The notes under the pieces: model-generated
The model's database searches: none
Seen by the model: only the letters and a program-made list of their open reading frames with translations
Told to the model about the DNA's origin: nothing
Program-made: the position numbers and the translations under genes
Shown here: piece by piece, positions 41,234 to 51,169 of the stretch
How the letters are laid out: each line of letters starts with the position of its first letter
Numbering within the stretch: position 1 is the stretch's first letter
Source of the DNA: Bradyrhizobium sp. AUGA SZCCT0176
GTDB lineage: Bacteria; Pseudomonadota; Alphaproteobacteria; Rhizobiales; Xanthobacteraceae
Assembly: GCF_018130145.1 (NCBI RefSeq)
Contig: NZ_JAFCMB010000005.1
Coordinates: 62,001 to 126,000 of the forward strand
Reading direction: 5' to 3'
DNA: 64,000 nucleotides

Positions 41234-43264
41234 ATGATCAAGCTCAATCGCATCGGATATAAGCTGGGCCTGGCCGGCGCCGTCGGCATATTGCTGGCGG
41301 GCGGCATGGTGGCCAACCAGATGATGTCGGAACGGGCGATCGAGGCGGCAAACAGCCGTGCGGATCGCTCGCAGCGGGTCATCGACGCCGCGATAACAGC
41401 TAATTTGAACGGACGGCAGATCGAGCTTGCCGCGCGCAACATCCGCCTGTCGACAAAGGCCGCGGACGTCGAAAGGAACGCGGCTGAGCTCAATCGATTG
41501 AAAGCCACTGAAGCCAAGGCGTTGGATGACGCGCTGGCGATTGCGGCGATACCGGAGATCAAGCAGCGCCTGGAGAAAATCAGGTCGCTGATGAATTCCT
41601 ACACGACTGGCGTCGATGAGCTGGCGAAGACGCAGCTCAATCTTCTCACGGTGATCGACAAGCGCTCGGCGATTTCGGCTGAATGGACCAAGGCGATCGA
41701 GACCCAATTGGCGTCACCCGCGCTGGCCAAGCTCGACAACAAGCTCGAGATCGAAAAGCTGCTGCATATGGCCGACGCCAAGGTCAACGCGTTGCGAGCC
41801 ATGGTCTGGCGGCTGGGCGCCACCGGCGATGTCAGCCTGATCGCCCAGATCGCCAAGACCCAGGCCGCGCTCAAGGCCAATTTCAACCTGTTGCGGGGCG
41901 AGGCCGATGACCGCGATCTGCTGGTGGTGGTCAGTTCGCTGGATTCGATCGTCAAACGTTTCCTGGCCGCCAATGACGAAGTGGTCAAGATCGAGGAATT
42001 GAAGGCGGACATTGTCACCAACCGCACCGTCAAGTTTGCCCAGGAGGCGGGCACGCAGATGGATAGCCTGGTCGAAATAGCGCGAAAGAACTACACCACA
42101 TCGAAGGAAGAAGCCGCCGCCGAGACCGAACGGGCCAGCACGGTCAGCCTCGCGATGGGTATCGTGGTGATTATCGCGCTGTTTGCATCGATGGTGTTTT
42201 CCTTCCTTGGGATCTCCCGTCCGATGATGCGCCTGAACGGCGCGCTGGGTGAGATGGCCGGCGGCAACCTCGACGTCGTGATTCCCGGCGCCAGGCGCGG
42301 CGACGAAATCGGCGACCTCGCCAAGACGGTCACGATCATCAGAGAGAATGCCGAGCAGAAGGCCCGCGACGAAGCCGAGACGAAGATCAAGCAGGACCAG
42401 ATCGCCGCCCGGCAGCGCAAGGACGACATGATCAAGCTCGCCGATAACTTCGAGACGGCGGTCGGCGAGATCGTCGAGACCGTGTCGTCGGCCTCGAGCG
42501 AACTGGAAGCCTCCGCCGGCACGCTGACGTCGAACGCCGAGCGCGCCCAGGAACTGACCACGATGGTGGCCGCAGCCTCCGAGGAAGCTTCCACCAACGT
42601 GCAGTCGGTGGCGTCAGCGACCGAAGAGTTGTCCTCCTCGGTCAACGAGATCAGCCGTCAGGTTCAGGAATCGGCGCGGATGGCCACTGCGGCCGTCGAC
42701 CAGGCCCGCACCACCAACGACCGCGTCAGCCAATTATCGAAGGCGGCGAGCCGGATCGGCGACGTCGTCGAGCTGATCAACACCATCGCCGAGCAGACCA
42801 ATCTCTTGGCGCTCAACGCCACCATCGAAGCGGCGCGCGCCGGCGATGCCGGCCGTGGTTTCGCGGTCGTGGCGTCGGAAGTGAAGGCGCTGGCCGAGCA
42901 GACCTCCAAGGCCACCGGCGAGATCGGCCAGCAGATATCAGGCATCCAGGCGGCGACCCAGGACTCCGTGAACGCGATCAAGGAAATCAGCGGCACCATC
43001 GAAAAGCTGTCGGAGATCTCCTCGACCATTGCCGCGGCCGTCGAAGAGCAGGGTGCTGCGACGCAGGAAATCTCCCGCAACGTGCAGCAGGCCGCCCACG
43101 GCACCCAGCAGGTGTCCTCCAACATCACCGACGTGCAGCGCGGCGCCTCCGAGACCGGCTCCGCCTCCACGCAGGTTCTCTCCGCCGCGCAATCATTGTC
43201 GGGCGACAGCAACCGTCTCAAGCAAGAGGTCGGCAAGTTCCTCGACTCGGTGCGCGCGGCCTGA
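41234..43264 (+). CDS. Methyl-accepting chemotaxis protein with long helical sensor
   Basis: The 676-residue chemoreceptor has the first membrane span at residues 10-30, a periplasmic region of about 285 helical residues that is twice a four-helix bundle and fits a helical bimodular (HBM) sensor, a second span (about 318-338), HAMP ([21 protein letters not shown]) and a signalling domain almost identical to that of the preceding gene. The tip reads [29 protein letters not shown]. It has no CheR-binding pentapeptide. I start it at the ATG at 41234 ([10 protein letters not shown]); the frame is open to 41090 without signal. HBM sensors often bind organic acids or amines, so this may report the acids degraded by the nearby cluster; that is only a suggestion. 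Confidence 0.9.
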   Translation: MIKLNRIGYKLGLAGAVGILLAGGMVANQMMSERAIEAANSRADRSQRVIDAAITANLNGRQIELAARNIRLSTKAADVERNAAELNRLKATEAKALDDALAIAAIPEIKQRLEKIRSLMNSYTTGVDELAKTQLNLLTVIDKRSAISAEWTKAIETQLASPALAKLDNKLEIEKLLHMADAKVNALRAMVWRLGATGDVSLIAQIAKTQAALKANFNLLRGEADDRDLLVVVSSLDSIVKRFLAANDEVVKIEELKADIVTNRTVKFAQEAGTQMDSLVEIARKNYTTSKEEAAAETERASTVSLAMGIVVIIALFASMVFSFLGISRPMMRLNGALGEMAGGNLDVVIPGARRGDEIGDLAKTVTIIRENAEQKARDEAETKIKQDQIAARQRKDDMIKLADNFETAVGEIVETVSSASSELEASAGTLTSNAERAQELTTMVAAASEEASTNVQSVASATEELSSSVNEISRQVQESARMATAAVDQARTTNDRVSQLSKAASRIGDVVELINTIAEQTNLLALNATIEAARAGDAGRGFAVVASEVKALAEQTSKATGEIGQQISGIQAATQDSVNAIKEISGTIEKLSEISSTIAAAVEEQGAATQEISRNVQQAAHGTQQVSSNITDVQRGASETGSASTQVLSAAQSLSGDSNRLKQEVGKFLDSVRAA

Positions 43265-43287
43265 CCATAACGGGATGACGATACGAA

Positions 43288-43318
43288 AGCCCGGCCTCCC
43301 GAAGGGGCCGGGCTTTTT
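43288..43318 (+). terminator. Rho-independent terminator of the second chemoreceptor gene
   Basis: Stem AGCCCGGCC / GGCCGGGCT, then TTTTT. Confidence 0.92.
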
Positions 43319-43319
43319 G

Positions 43320-43565
43320 CATTTGGTTGCCTGCGTTTGCGGAACGGTGGGCTCCGTACTTCTACCGTACCTCAACCCGCCATCCGGCTGGTCGGCGTGC
43401 TGCCCGGCCCGAGCCGGGGCCAGCAGCTATGCCAAGGAAGTGAAGGACGGCTGCGCTGCCCGCGTTGGCTATTTGGCCCCGGTTCGGCTAAATCAGCGCG
43501 GTTGAACTGGCCTTTTTTTGGATGCCGGTTCTCAGCCCTTCACAGGCCTCGGGATTGCCTCCTAG
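43320..43565. other. Non-coding gap upstream of the RND pump
   Basis: Beyond the terminator this stretch holds no gene I can support. It has a small GC-rich inverted repeat (GGCCC near 43407-43430) and no clear promoter. A short plus-strand frame runs through but has no homology that I recognise, and a weak start. Confidence 0.5.
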
Positions 43566-46500
43566 ATGATCGCACTGGTCCGTATTGCGCTGAGCCGGCC
43601 CTATACTTTCGTCGTGCTCGCGCTGCTGCTGCTGATCATCGGACCCTTGGCCGCGCTGCGCACGCCGACCGACATCTTCCCGGATATCCGCATCCCCGTC
43701 ATCGGGGTGGTCTGGAACTATACCGGCCTGCCGCCTGACCAGATGTCCGGGCGTATCATCACGCCGTTTCAGCGGGCGCTGACGACCACCGTCAACGACA
43801 TCGAGCACATCGTCGCCAATTCCTACACCGGCATCGGGATCGTCAAGATCTTCTTCCAGCCGGGCGTCGACATCCGTACCGCCAACGCCCAGGTGACGGC
43901 GATCTCGCAGACGATGATCAGGCAGTTGCCGCCCGGCGCGACCCCGCCGCTGATCCTCAATTACAGCGCCTCCACCGTTCCGATCATCCAGGTTGCGCTG
44001 TCCGGTGAAGGGCTGACCGAACAAAACCTCGCCGATATCGGCATCAACCAGTTGCGTACCCCGCTCGTCACCGTGCCGGGCGCGGCTATTCCCTATCCGT
44101 TCGGCGGCAAGCAGCGTCAGGTCCAGATCGACCTCAATCCGGCCGCGCTGCAGGCCCGCGGCCTGTCCGGGCAGGACGTCGCCAACGCGCTCGCCGCGCA
44201 GAACCTGATCACGCCGGTCGGCACCCAGAAGATCGGCCAGTTCGAATACACCATCCAGCTCAACAACTCGCCGCTTCGAATGGAAGAGCTCGGCGACCTG
44301 CCGATCAAGGCGGTGAACGGCGCGATGGTCTATGTTCGCGACGTCGCCTCCGTGCGCGACGGCAATCCGCCGCAGACCAACATCGTTCACGTCGACGGCA
44401 ACCGCTCGGTCCTGATGATGGTGCTGAAGGCGGGTGCGACCTCGACGCTCGATATCATCGCGGGCATCAAGCAGAAGGTGATCGAGGTCAAGGATTCGCT
44501 GCCCGACACGCTGAAGATCGGCTTCATCGGCGATCAGTCGGTGTTCGTGCGCGGCGCCATCGAGGGCGTTGCCGTCGAAGGCGTCATCGCCGCGCTTCTG
44601 ACCAGCGTGATGATCCTGCTGTTCCTCGGAAGCTGGCGCTCGACCATCATCATCGCCGTCTCGATCCCGCTGTCGGTGCTGGGCGCTATCATCATGCTGT
44701 CGGCGATCGGCGAGACGCTCAACATCATGACGCTCGGCGGGCTGGCGCTGGCGGTCGGCATCCTCGTCGACGATGCCACCGTCACCATCGAGAACATCAA
44801 CTACCATCTGGAGCAGGGCAAGCCGGTCGAGCAATCGATCCTGGATGGCGCCAACCAGATCGTGACGCCGGCCTTCGTCTCTTTGCTGTGCATCTGCATC
44901 GTGTTCGTGCCGATGTTCTTCCTGCAGGGCGTGGCGCGCTTTCTGTTCGTGCCGATGGCCGAAGCCGTCATGTTCGCGATGATCTGGTCGTTCCTGCTGT
45001 CGCGCACGCTGGTGCCGACGATGGCGAAGTATCTGCTCCAGCCGCATGTCCATCATGAGGGCGGGCCGCCGCCGACGCGCAATCCGCTGGTGCGCTTCCA
45101 GCGCGCCTTCGAGGCGCGGTTCGAGCGGATTCGCGCCGGCTACCACGATCTGTTGTCGATGGCGCTGGGACGGCGGCCGCTGTTCGTCACCGGCTTTCTT
45201 GCCGTGGTCGCGCTGTCCTTCCTGCTGGTGCCGTATCTCGGACGCAACTTCTTTCCGGCGGTCGATGCCGGCAACATCCTGATGCATGTCCGCACCCAGG
45301 TCGGCACCCGCGTCGAGGAGACCGCCAACCAGCTCGCCGACGTGCAGAAGGCGATCCGCAAGATCATTCCGCCCGGCGAGATCGAAACGCTGACCGACAA
45401 TATCGGCATGCCGATTTCCGGCATCAACATGACCTACAACAACACCGGCGTGATCGGACCGGCGGACGGCGACATCCAGATCAAGCTCAGGGAAGGCCAC
45501 CGGCCGACGGATGAGTACGTCCAGATCTTGCGCGAGCAATTGCCGCGGCTGTTCCCCGGCATGAACTTCTCGTTCCTGCCGGCCGACATCGTCAGCCAGA
45601 TCCTGAACTTCGGCGCGCCGGCGCCGATCGACCTGCAGATCCGCGGCGCGGACATGAAGGCGAACTTCGACTATGCCAACAAGCTGCTGAGCAAGATTCG
45701 CCGCATTCCCGGTATCGCGGACGCGCGCATCCAGCAATCGCCCAATGCGCCGACCTTCAACATCGATGTCGACCGCACCCGGGCGCAATATGTCGGTCTG
45801 ACCGAGCGCGACGTCACCAACAGCCTCGTGGTCAATCTCGCCGGCAGTTCGCAGGTCGCGCCGACCTTCTACCTCAACCCCGACAACGGCGTGTCCTATT
45901 CGATCGTGATGCAGACGCCGCAATACAAGATGGACTCGCTCAGCGCCCTGCAGGCGCTGCCCATTACGGCGACCGGCAATCCGCAGGCGCCGATCCTGGG
46001 CGGCATAGCGGACGTGAGGCGCTCGGCCTCCAGTGCCGTCGTCTCGCAATACGACATCCAGTCGATGGTGCAGATCTACGCGACGCCGCAGGGCCGCGAC
46101 CTCGGCGCGGTTGCCGCCGACGTCCGGACCGCGATGGCGGAGACGGCGAAGGACGTGCCAAAAGGAAGTTCGGTGGTGCTGCTCGGCCAGGTGCAGACCA
46201 TGAACAGCGCGTTCTCGGGCTTGCTGTTCGGGCTGCTCGCTGCCGTGGTGCTGATCTATTTCCTGATCGTGGTGAACTTCCAGTCCTGGTCCGATCCGTT
46301 CGTGATCATCACGGCGCTGCCCGCGGCCCTGGCCGGCATCGTCTGGATGCTGTTCACGACGCAGACCACGCTGTCGGTGCCGGCGCTGACCGGCGCCATC
46401 ATGTGCATGGGCGTTGCCACCGCCAACAGCGTGCTGGTGATCAGCTTTGCGCGCGAGCGTTACGAGGAACTCGGCGATCCCATCGCGGCGGCGCTGGAAG

Positions 46501-46745
46501 CCGGCTTCGTCCGCTTCCGCCCGGTCCTGATGACGGCGCTGGCCATGATCATCGGCATGACGCCGATGGCGCTCGGGCTCGGCGAGGGCGGTGAGCAGAA
46601 TGCGCCGCTCGGGCGGGCGGTGATCGGCGGCTTGATCTTCGCCACCATCGCCACCCTGATGTTTGTTCCCGTGGTGTTCAGTATGGTACACAAGAAACAG
46701 GGCGTCATTGCCGACGCCGCACCGGAGAGCCCGCATGACCACTGA
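43566..46745 (+). CDS. RND-family efflux pump, hydrophobe/amphiphile type
   Basis: The 1059-residue pump shows the RND topology with two large periplasmic loops: PTDIFPDIRIPVIGVVWNYTG and QLPPGATPPLI at the front, AVGILVDDATVTIENI in TM4 with the paired Asp residues, and a second half with VNFQSWSDPFVIITALPAALAG and MCMGVATANSVLVISFA in TM10. That TM10 stretch has no Lys at the position where AcrB has the relay Lys (AKN becomes TAN here). The gene precedes its adaptor with an 11-base overlap, the reverse of the acrAB order. It would export drugs, lipids or aromatic compounds in concert with an outer-membrane channel, whose gene is not adjacent. Confidence 0.9.
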   Translation: MIALVRIALSRPYTFVVLALLLLIIGPLAALRTPTDIFPDIRIPVIGVVWNYTGLPPDQMSGRIITPFQRALTTTVNDIEHIVANSYTGIGIVKIFFQPGVDIRTANAQVTAISQTMIRQLPPGATPPLILNYSASTVPIIQVALSGEGLTEQNLADIGINQLRTPLVTVPGAAIPYPFGGKQRQVQIDLNPAALQARGLSGQDVANALAAQNLITPVGTQKIGQFEYTIQLNNSPLRMEELGDLPIKAVNGAMVYVRDVASVRDGNPPQTNIVHVDGNRSVLMMVLKAGATSTLDIIAGIKQKVIEVKDSLPDTLKIGFIGDQSVFVRGAIEGVAVEGVIAALLTSVMILLFLGSWRSTIIIAVSIPLSVLGAIIMLSAIGETLNIMTLGGLALAVGILVDDATVTIENINYHLEQGKPVEQSILDGANQIVTPAFVSLLCICIVFVPMFFLQGVARFLFVPMAEAVMFAMIWSFLLSRTLVPTMAKYLLQPHVHHEGGPPPTRNPLVRFQRAFEARFERIRAGYHDLLSMALGRRPLFVTGFLAVVALSFLLVPYLGRNFFPAVDAGNILMHVRTQVGTRVEETANQLADVQKAIRKIIPPGEIETLTDNIGMPISGINMTYNNTGVIGPADGDIQIKLREGHRPTDEYVQILREQLPRLFPGMNFSFLPADIVSQILNFGAPAPIDLQIRGADMKANFDYANKLLSKIRRIPGIADARIQQSPNAPTFNIDVDRTRAQYVGLTERDVTNSLVVNLAGSSQVAPTFYLNPDNGVSYSIVMQTPQYKMDSLSALQALPITATGNPQAPILGGIADVRRSASSAVVSQYDIQSMVQIYATPQGRDLGAVAADVRTAMAETAKDVPKGSSVVLLGQVQTMNSAFSGLLFGLLAAVVLIYFLIVVNFQSWSDPFVIITALPAALAGIVWMLFTTQTTLSVPALTGAIMCMGVATANSVLVISFARERYEELGDPIAAALEAGFVRFRPVLMTALAMIIGMTPMALGLGEGGEQNAPLGRAVIGGLIFATIATLMFVPVVFSMVHKKQGVIADAAPESPHDH

Positions 46746-47934
46746 ACAACGCCCGCCGGTATCGCGCCGGAAATTGGGCCTATTCGGGGTCGTGGCGCTG
46801 ATCGGGGCGGGGCTGATCGTCGCCACCGGCATCCGGGCGCGCGAAGAATCCGGCGCGAAGCTGCGCGAATGGACCGACAACCAGGCGGTTCCGAGCGTCG
46901 CCGTCGCGTTCCCCAATGCCCGCGCGCTCAACCCCACCATCGATCTTCCGGGCCGGCTCGAAGCCTATTCGCGCGCTCCAATATTCGCGCGCGTCAGCGG
47001 CTATCTGAAAAGCTGGAGCGCCGATATCGGCGCCAAGGTCAAGGCAGGCCAGGTAATCGCGGAGATCGAGGCGCCCGACCTCGACCAGCAATTGCTGCAG
47101 GCCCGAGCTGATCTTGTGAGCCAGCAATCGAGCGCGCGGCTGTCAGAGGCCACGCTGAACCGGCGCAAGACGCTGCTCGCCTCGAACTTCGTTTCGATGC
47201 AGGAAATCGACGAGCGCACCGCCGACCTCGCCAACAAGAAGGCGGCCGTCAATTCCGGTACCGCCAATGTCGAACGGCTGGAGGCGCTGGCGGGTTACAA
47301 GAAGATCACGGTTCCGTTCGACGGCATCGTCACCGCGCGCGAGACCGATGTCGGTGCGCTGATCAATGCCGGTGGCGGCACCGGGCCGGCGATGTTCGTG
47401 GTGTCAGACATCACCAAGCTGCGCGTCTATGTCAACGTGCCCCAAAGCTATGTGCCCGCGATCAAGATCGGCGCAAAGGCCGCGCTCACGATGCCGGAAT
47501 ATCCGAACCGCAGCTTTGCGGCGACGGTGGAGGCCTCCTCGCAGTCGGTCGAGGTGGCATCCGGCACGACGCGGATGCAGCTGGCGCTGGATAATTCGAG
47601 CGGCGAGTTGATGCCGGGCGGCTATGCCAGCGTGCGGCTGAACCTGCAGCGCGACGCCGTGCCGCTGCATATTCCCTCCAGCGCTCTCATTTTCAACAAG
47701 GACGGTTTGCGGGTCGCGACCGTCGGGCCTGACGACAAGGTGCTGTTCAAGACCGTGACCATCGCCCGCGATCTCGGCCGCGAGATCGAACTCGCCTCCG
47801 GCGTCGCCCCCGACGACCGCATCATCACCGCGCCGCCCGATGGCATCGCCGACGGCGATCCGGTCCGCGTCGTCGGCGCCGCCGCCAAGGGCAAGCCGAC
47901 GACGGCCTCGGAAAAGCAGGACGTGAAGGGGTAG
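46735..47934 (+). CDS. RND efflux periplasmic adaptor subunit (HlyD/MFP family)
   Basis: The 399-residue protein has an N-terminal membrane anchor (LGLFGVVALIGAGLIVATGI), the barrel-sandwich region FARVSGYLKSWSADIGAKVKAGQVIAEIEAPDLDQQL, a helical hairpin (QARADLVSQQSSARLSEATLNRRKTLLA) and KITVPFDGIVTARETDVGAL, the second half of the lipoyl-like domain. It joins the inner-membrane pump to the outer membrane. It overlaps the pump gene by 11 bases. The start ATG at 46735 precedes MTTEQRPPVSRRK; a longer frame would enter the pump gene. Confidence 0.92.
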   Translation: MTTEQRPPVSRRKLGLFGVVALIGAGLIVATGIRAREESGAKLREWTDNQAVPSVAVAFPNARALNPTIDLPGRLEAYSRAPIFARVSGYLKSWSADIGAKVKAGQVIAEIEAPDLDQQLLQARADLVSQQSSARLSEATLNRRKTLLASNFVSMQEIDERTADLANKKAAVNSGTANVERLEALAGYKKITVPFDGIVTARETDVGALINAGGGTGPAMFVVSDITKLRVYVNVPQSYVPAIKIGAKAALTMPEYPNRSFAATVEASSQSVEVASGTTRMQLALDNSSGELMPGGYASVRLNLQRDAVPLHIPSSALIFNKDGLRVATVGPDDKVLFKTVTIARDLGREIELASGVAPDDRIITAPPDGIADGDPVRVVGAAAKGKPTTASEKQDVKG

Positions 47935-47949
47935 GGCGAGCTTCCTTAA

Positions 47950-48100
47950 CCTCGCCCCGCTTGCGGGGAGAGGTCGGCGCGTAGCGCCGGGTGAGGGGGT
48001 ACAGGTCTCACTTCAAGTGCGCTCGCGGATAGAGCCCCTCACCCCAACCCTCTAAGAGCGAGCTTCGCTCGTCTCGACCCCGCGAAGAGCGGGGCGAGGG
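47950..48100. repeat. Intergenic inverted repeat, family C
   Basis: Left part CCTCGCCCCGC...GCGGGGAGAGG and right part ...GCGGGGCGAGGG pair with each other, with nested CGCTCTTC-type hairpins (AGAGCGAGCTTCGCTCGTCTCGACC). The last motif also occurs at 58051-58077. It separates the adaptor gene from the convergent thiolase-like gene. Confidence 0.82.
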
Positions 48101-48111
48101 AGCAGAGAGAG

Positions 48112-49620
48112 TCACCCCACCCGCCACTCCAACACGCCATCACCGGCCGTGACGATCTCGCCGAGCGACCCCACCGGTGTGCGCTCCATGTTGCGCAGAT
48201 GCGCCAGCGTGGCGCTGTCGCTCGCCGGCACTCGCGCCAGGGCACGCGCGTCATCCGCCGTGCGCATCATCACCACGCCATGCTCGACATCGCCCTTGCC
48301 GCCATAGATCACGGTAAAGCTCTCGACCTTGCCCTTGCCGCTGGCTTCCGTGACGAATTCAGGCACGGCGCCCTTGCGGCGGTCGGCTTCGGCCTGGACG
48401 CTGGTGTCCTGCGCCAGAGCCTCTCTCGGTGCTTGTCGCGAGAGCACCAGGCCATGATGTTTGGTAACAAATCCGCCCTGGCCGTAGAGCAGGCCGAGCG
48501 TGCCGCCTTCACGCAGCTTCCTCACCATCGCGCAGGCCGCGTGCGTCATATAGGTGTTGAGCGGCGCGCCGAAAAAGGTGAGGCCGCCGGTGACGGTGGG
48601 CCTGACATCGGGGCCGAGGCCGAGCGTCCGGCGCGCCATCTTGGGCACGCAGGGAAAGCAGCTGTACAATTCGATCGCGTCGAATTTTTTGCCGTCGCCC
48701 TCCACCAGATCCATCACGGCGTTGAGCACGGCATTCTGCGGATGGCTCTCAAAAAACTGATCTCGCACCAGATAGTCGCGCGGCTCTTCCGCCGACGCAC
48801 CGCCTAACGGATAGATCAGCTTGTCCTCGGGCACGCCGGCGGCGCGCGCCTTTGCCAGCGACGTCATCAGGATCGCGCCGCCCATGTTGACGGTCGGGTT
48901 GGCTACCATCAGCTTGGTGTAGGGCCAGGCGATCGGCCGGTTTTCCGGTGTCGGCGTTGTGATCTCGTCCGGCGTGAACTGCTTCTTCAGCCAGGAATTG
49001 GGATTCTCCGACGCCACGCGCGCATAGGTCGACCACAACTGTCCGGATTCGGCCAGCGCCTCGCGCGGGGTCTGGCCCCAATGCGCTGATGTGGCGGACT
49101 CATACAGCGGATAGACCGTGATGGGGCGGAACACGCCGAGCGTCACCGCCATCGGCTTCTGGAACGCCGCGCCGCGCTTCGGCTCCTCGACGTCATGGGC
49201 AAACGGCGTCCATGGCAGATCGATACCGGCCCGCTGTGCTTTAGTTGCGGTCGACTGCGCCTCGGCGCCGCACACCGCCGCCACGCTGCATTCGCCGCGC
49301 GCGATGCGCTTGGCCGCCTCATGCAGGTAACGGATGGGGCTCTCGCCGCCGACCGGGCCGTAATAGCAATGCGCCGGTTTCGCGCCGAGCCGCATCGCGA
49401 GCAGTTTTTCGGGATCGCGGTAGCGCCAGCTCAGGAAATTGACGACGTCGAGCGAGCCGAGTTCGCCAAGCAGTTTTGCGCCACTGTCAGCCTCCGCGCG
49501 CTTCAGCGCCTGTTCCAGCAGCGCGAGCGGTTCGAGTCCGGCGGCGATATCCTTTGGCCGGTCGACGATTTCGCCGACGCCGACGATGACGGGAATGCGG
49601 TCTTCGGGGATGGAGGTCAT
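48112..49620 (-). CDS. Thiolase-superfamily protein with altered active site (acetyl-CoA acetyltransferase-like)
   Basis: The 502-residue protein is annotated from its thiolase-like plan: PVIVGVGEIVDRP at the start, HEAAKRIARGECSVAAVCGAEAQST in the CGAE region and a C-terminal GGLTFFGAPLNTYMTHAACAMVRKLREGG. In typical thiolases the nucleophile Cys lies in a CxSG motif before the conserved helix; here that region reads GPVGGES, and the C-terminal GHP motif with the catalytic His is FGAPLN. The usual catalytic Cys and His are thus not evident. It is of the long type (about 500 residues) with an extra C-terminal domain. The gene may retain another acyl-CoA activity or a binding role. Confidence 0.8.
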   Translation of the reverse strand: MTSIPEDRIPVIVGVGEIVDRPKDIAAGLEPLALLEQALKRAEADSGAKLLGELGSLDVVNFLSWRYRDPEKLLAMRLGAKPAHCYYGPVGGESPIRYLHEAAKRIARGECSVAAVCGAEAQSTATKAQRAGIDLPWTPFAHDVEEPKRGAAFQKPMAVTLGVFRPITVYPLYESATSAHWGQTPREALAESGQLWSTYARVASENPNSWLKKQFTPDEITTPTPENRPIAWPYTKLMVANPTVNMGGAILMTSLAKARAAGVPEDKLIYPLGGASAEEPRDYLVRDQFFESHPQNAVLNAVMDLVEGDGKKFDAIELYSCFPCVPKMARRTLGLGPDVRPTVTGGLTFFGAPLNTYMTHAACAMVRKLREGGTLGLLYGQGGFVTKHHGLVLSRQAPREALAQDTSVQAEADRRKGAVPEFVTEASGKGKVESFTVIYGGKGDVEHGVVMMRTADDARALARVPASDSATLAHLRNMERTPVGSLGEIVTAGDGVLEWRVG

Positions 49621-49672
49621 TTATTCTTGTTTCTCTTGCTGGGTATCACGTTAGGTGTTTTCACTCTATCCC

Positions 49673-49785
49673 CGTCATTGCCTGCAACAAACGCAAAGCG
49701 TTTGTGCAAGGGAGCGCTTGCGACGAAGCAATCCATTCTTTCTTTCCGCGGCGCGATGGATTGCTTCGCTTCGCTCGCAATGACG
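49673..49785. repeat. Intergenic inverted repeat, family B
   Basis: CGTCATTGC (left) pairs with GCAATGACG (right), with the shared core ACGAAGCAATCCAT / GATGGATTGCTTCGCTTCG as in the 35238 and 60275 copies. Confidence 0.9.
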
Positions 49786-49796
49786 GGGAGATGTCG

Positions 49797-50930
49797 TCAT
49801 TCCTCCATCAACGCGTTCATATGCTCGACCGCGTCGACAAAATCTTCCTTGAATTCCTGCACCACCGCGCCGGCGGATTTGACGCTGTCGATCAGGCCGA
49901 CGCCCTGGCCGACGAAATAACTGACGAGGTCGCGCGCCTGGACGTTGCCGGCAGCCGCGGCGCGGTCGATCGAGTTGAAGGCGTCGCGGCTGATGATGCT
50001 TTGCAGCGGCATCGGCAGCGCGCCGGGGCTGTCGGGCCCGCGGTCCCAGGCATCGGTCCATACCGAGCGCAATTGCCGCGCGGGCTTGCCGGTACGGCCC
50101 TTGGAGCGGATGGCATCGCGCGAGGACGCCGCAATCATCTTCTCACGAAAAATTTCGGTGGTCTCGGATTCGACCGTGGCAAGCCACACCGAGCCGGTCC
50201 AGACCCCGGCCGCGCCCATCGCCATGCAGGCGGCCATCTGGTGTCCGGTCATGATGCCGCCCGCGGCCAGCACCGGCACGTTGCGGATCGGCTTGATCGC
50301 CTTGATCACCTCCGGCACCAGCACCATGGTGGAAACTTCGCCGCAATGGCCGCCGGCTTCGGTGCCCTGCGCCACCAGGATATCGACGCCGGCTGCGACC
50401 TGCCGAAGCGCGTGCTCCTTGGAACCAATGAGGGCGGCGACCGGCACGTCGTGCTTGCGGCCCATCTCGATCATCGCCTTCGGCGGCACGCCGAGCGCGT
50501 TGGCGATCAGCCTGATCGGATGACGGAAGGATACGTCGAGCAACTCCAGCGCGATCTCGGCGTCAAACGGTTGCGGCTGGTTGTCGGCGACACTCTCGGT
50601 CGTGAGTTCGATGTTGTATTTCTTCAGGAGGTTGCGGGTGAAATCACGGTGCTCTTGCGAAACCCGCTTCTCCAGGCTTTTCCAGGAAACGTTCTTCTCG
50701 CCTGATGTCGAGATGTTTTCCGGGATCAGCACATCGATGCCGTAGGGCTTGCCGTCGACGTGGTCGTCGATCCATTTTAGTTCCTGCTCCAGCGTCTCTG
50801 GCAAATATCGGGTCGCACCCAGCACGCCAAATCCACCGGCGCGGCTGACGGCGGCGACCACGTCGCGGCAATGGCTGAACGCCAGCAGCGGAAATTCTAT
50901 TCCCAGCATGTCGCAGATCGGGGATTTCAT
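49797..50930 (-). CDS. Nitronate monooxygenase family protein
   Basis: The 377-residue protein has the FMN-binding TIM-barrel of nitronate monooxygenase/2-nitropropane dioxygenase: an N-terminal MKSPICDMLGIEFPLLAFSHCR, VLGATRYLPE, the catalytic-His motif AQGTEAGGHCGE and AAGGIMTGHQMAACMAMGAAGVWTGS. It oxidises nitronates such as propionate-3-nitronate to protect metabolism. The ATG at 50930 is the natural start; the frame is open to 51167 but contains no domain there. It is divergent from the Baeyer-Villiger-type gene. Some homologues in aromatic catabolism act on other substrates, so the natural one is uncertain. Confidence 0.86.
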   Translation of the reverse strand: MKSPICDMLGIEFPLLAFSHCRDVVAAVSRAGGFGVLGATRYLPETLEQELKWIDDHVDGKPYGIDVLIPENISTSGEKNVSWKSLEKRVSQEHRDFTRNLLKKYNIELTTESVADNQPQPFDAEIALELLDVSFRHPIRLIANALGVPPKAMIEMGRKHDVPVAALIGSKEHALRQVAAGVDILVAQGTEAGGHCGEVSTMVLVPEVIKAIKPIRNVPVLAAGGIMTGHQMAACMAMGAAGVWTGSVWLATVESETTEIFREKMIAASSRDAIRSKGRTGKPARQLRSVWTDAWDRGPDSPGALPMPLQSIISRDAFNSIDRAAAAGNVQARDLVSYFVGQGVGLIDSVKSAGAVVQEFKEDFVDAVEHMNALMEE

Positions 50931-51169
50931 GGTCGTATCCGTTCCCTGGGGCGGCTTTGACGCCGCTCGTTGTTGGTTTTTGTTTGCCGTGTTGACCGAC
51001 GCTAGCCCATCAGGGGCTGGGATGCCAAGCGGCTTTCCCGACACGTAATCTTTCGCATTCCACGTCGCAAAATATGCAACCCGGCGCGGCCGATTTGTCT
51101 CTTGCGCTTTCGTACCCAGCGGAGAATGCTGTTTGCCAAATCGACAATAAATCGAGGGAGCCCGCATTC

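Noticed and set aside
43320..43565. Small gene between the chemoreceptor terminator and the RND pump
   Set aside because: A frame exists but without a good ribosome site, without compositional support and without any recognisable protein pattern.
43488..46940. Very long minus-strand open frame opposite the RND pump (1150 codons)
   Set aside because: It is exactly antisense to the pump and the start of its adaptor, and the translation is rich in Arg, His and Asp without any known domain. It results from high-GC third-position bias.
50931..51169. Riboswitch or small RNA between the nitronate monooxygenase and Baeyer-Villiger genes
   Set aside because: No conserved pairing or known aptamer pattern is seen; the gap probably holds only two divergent promoters.
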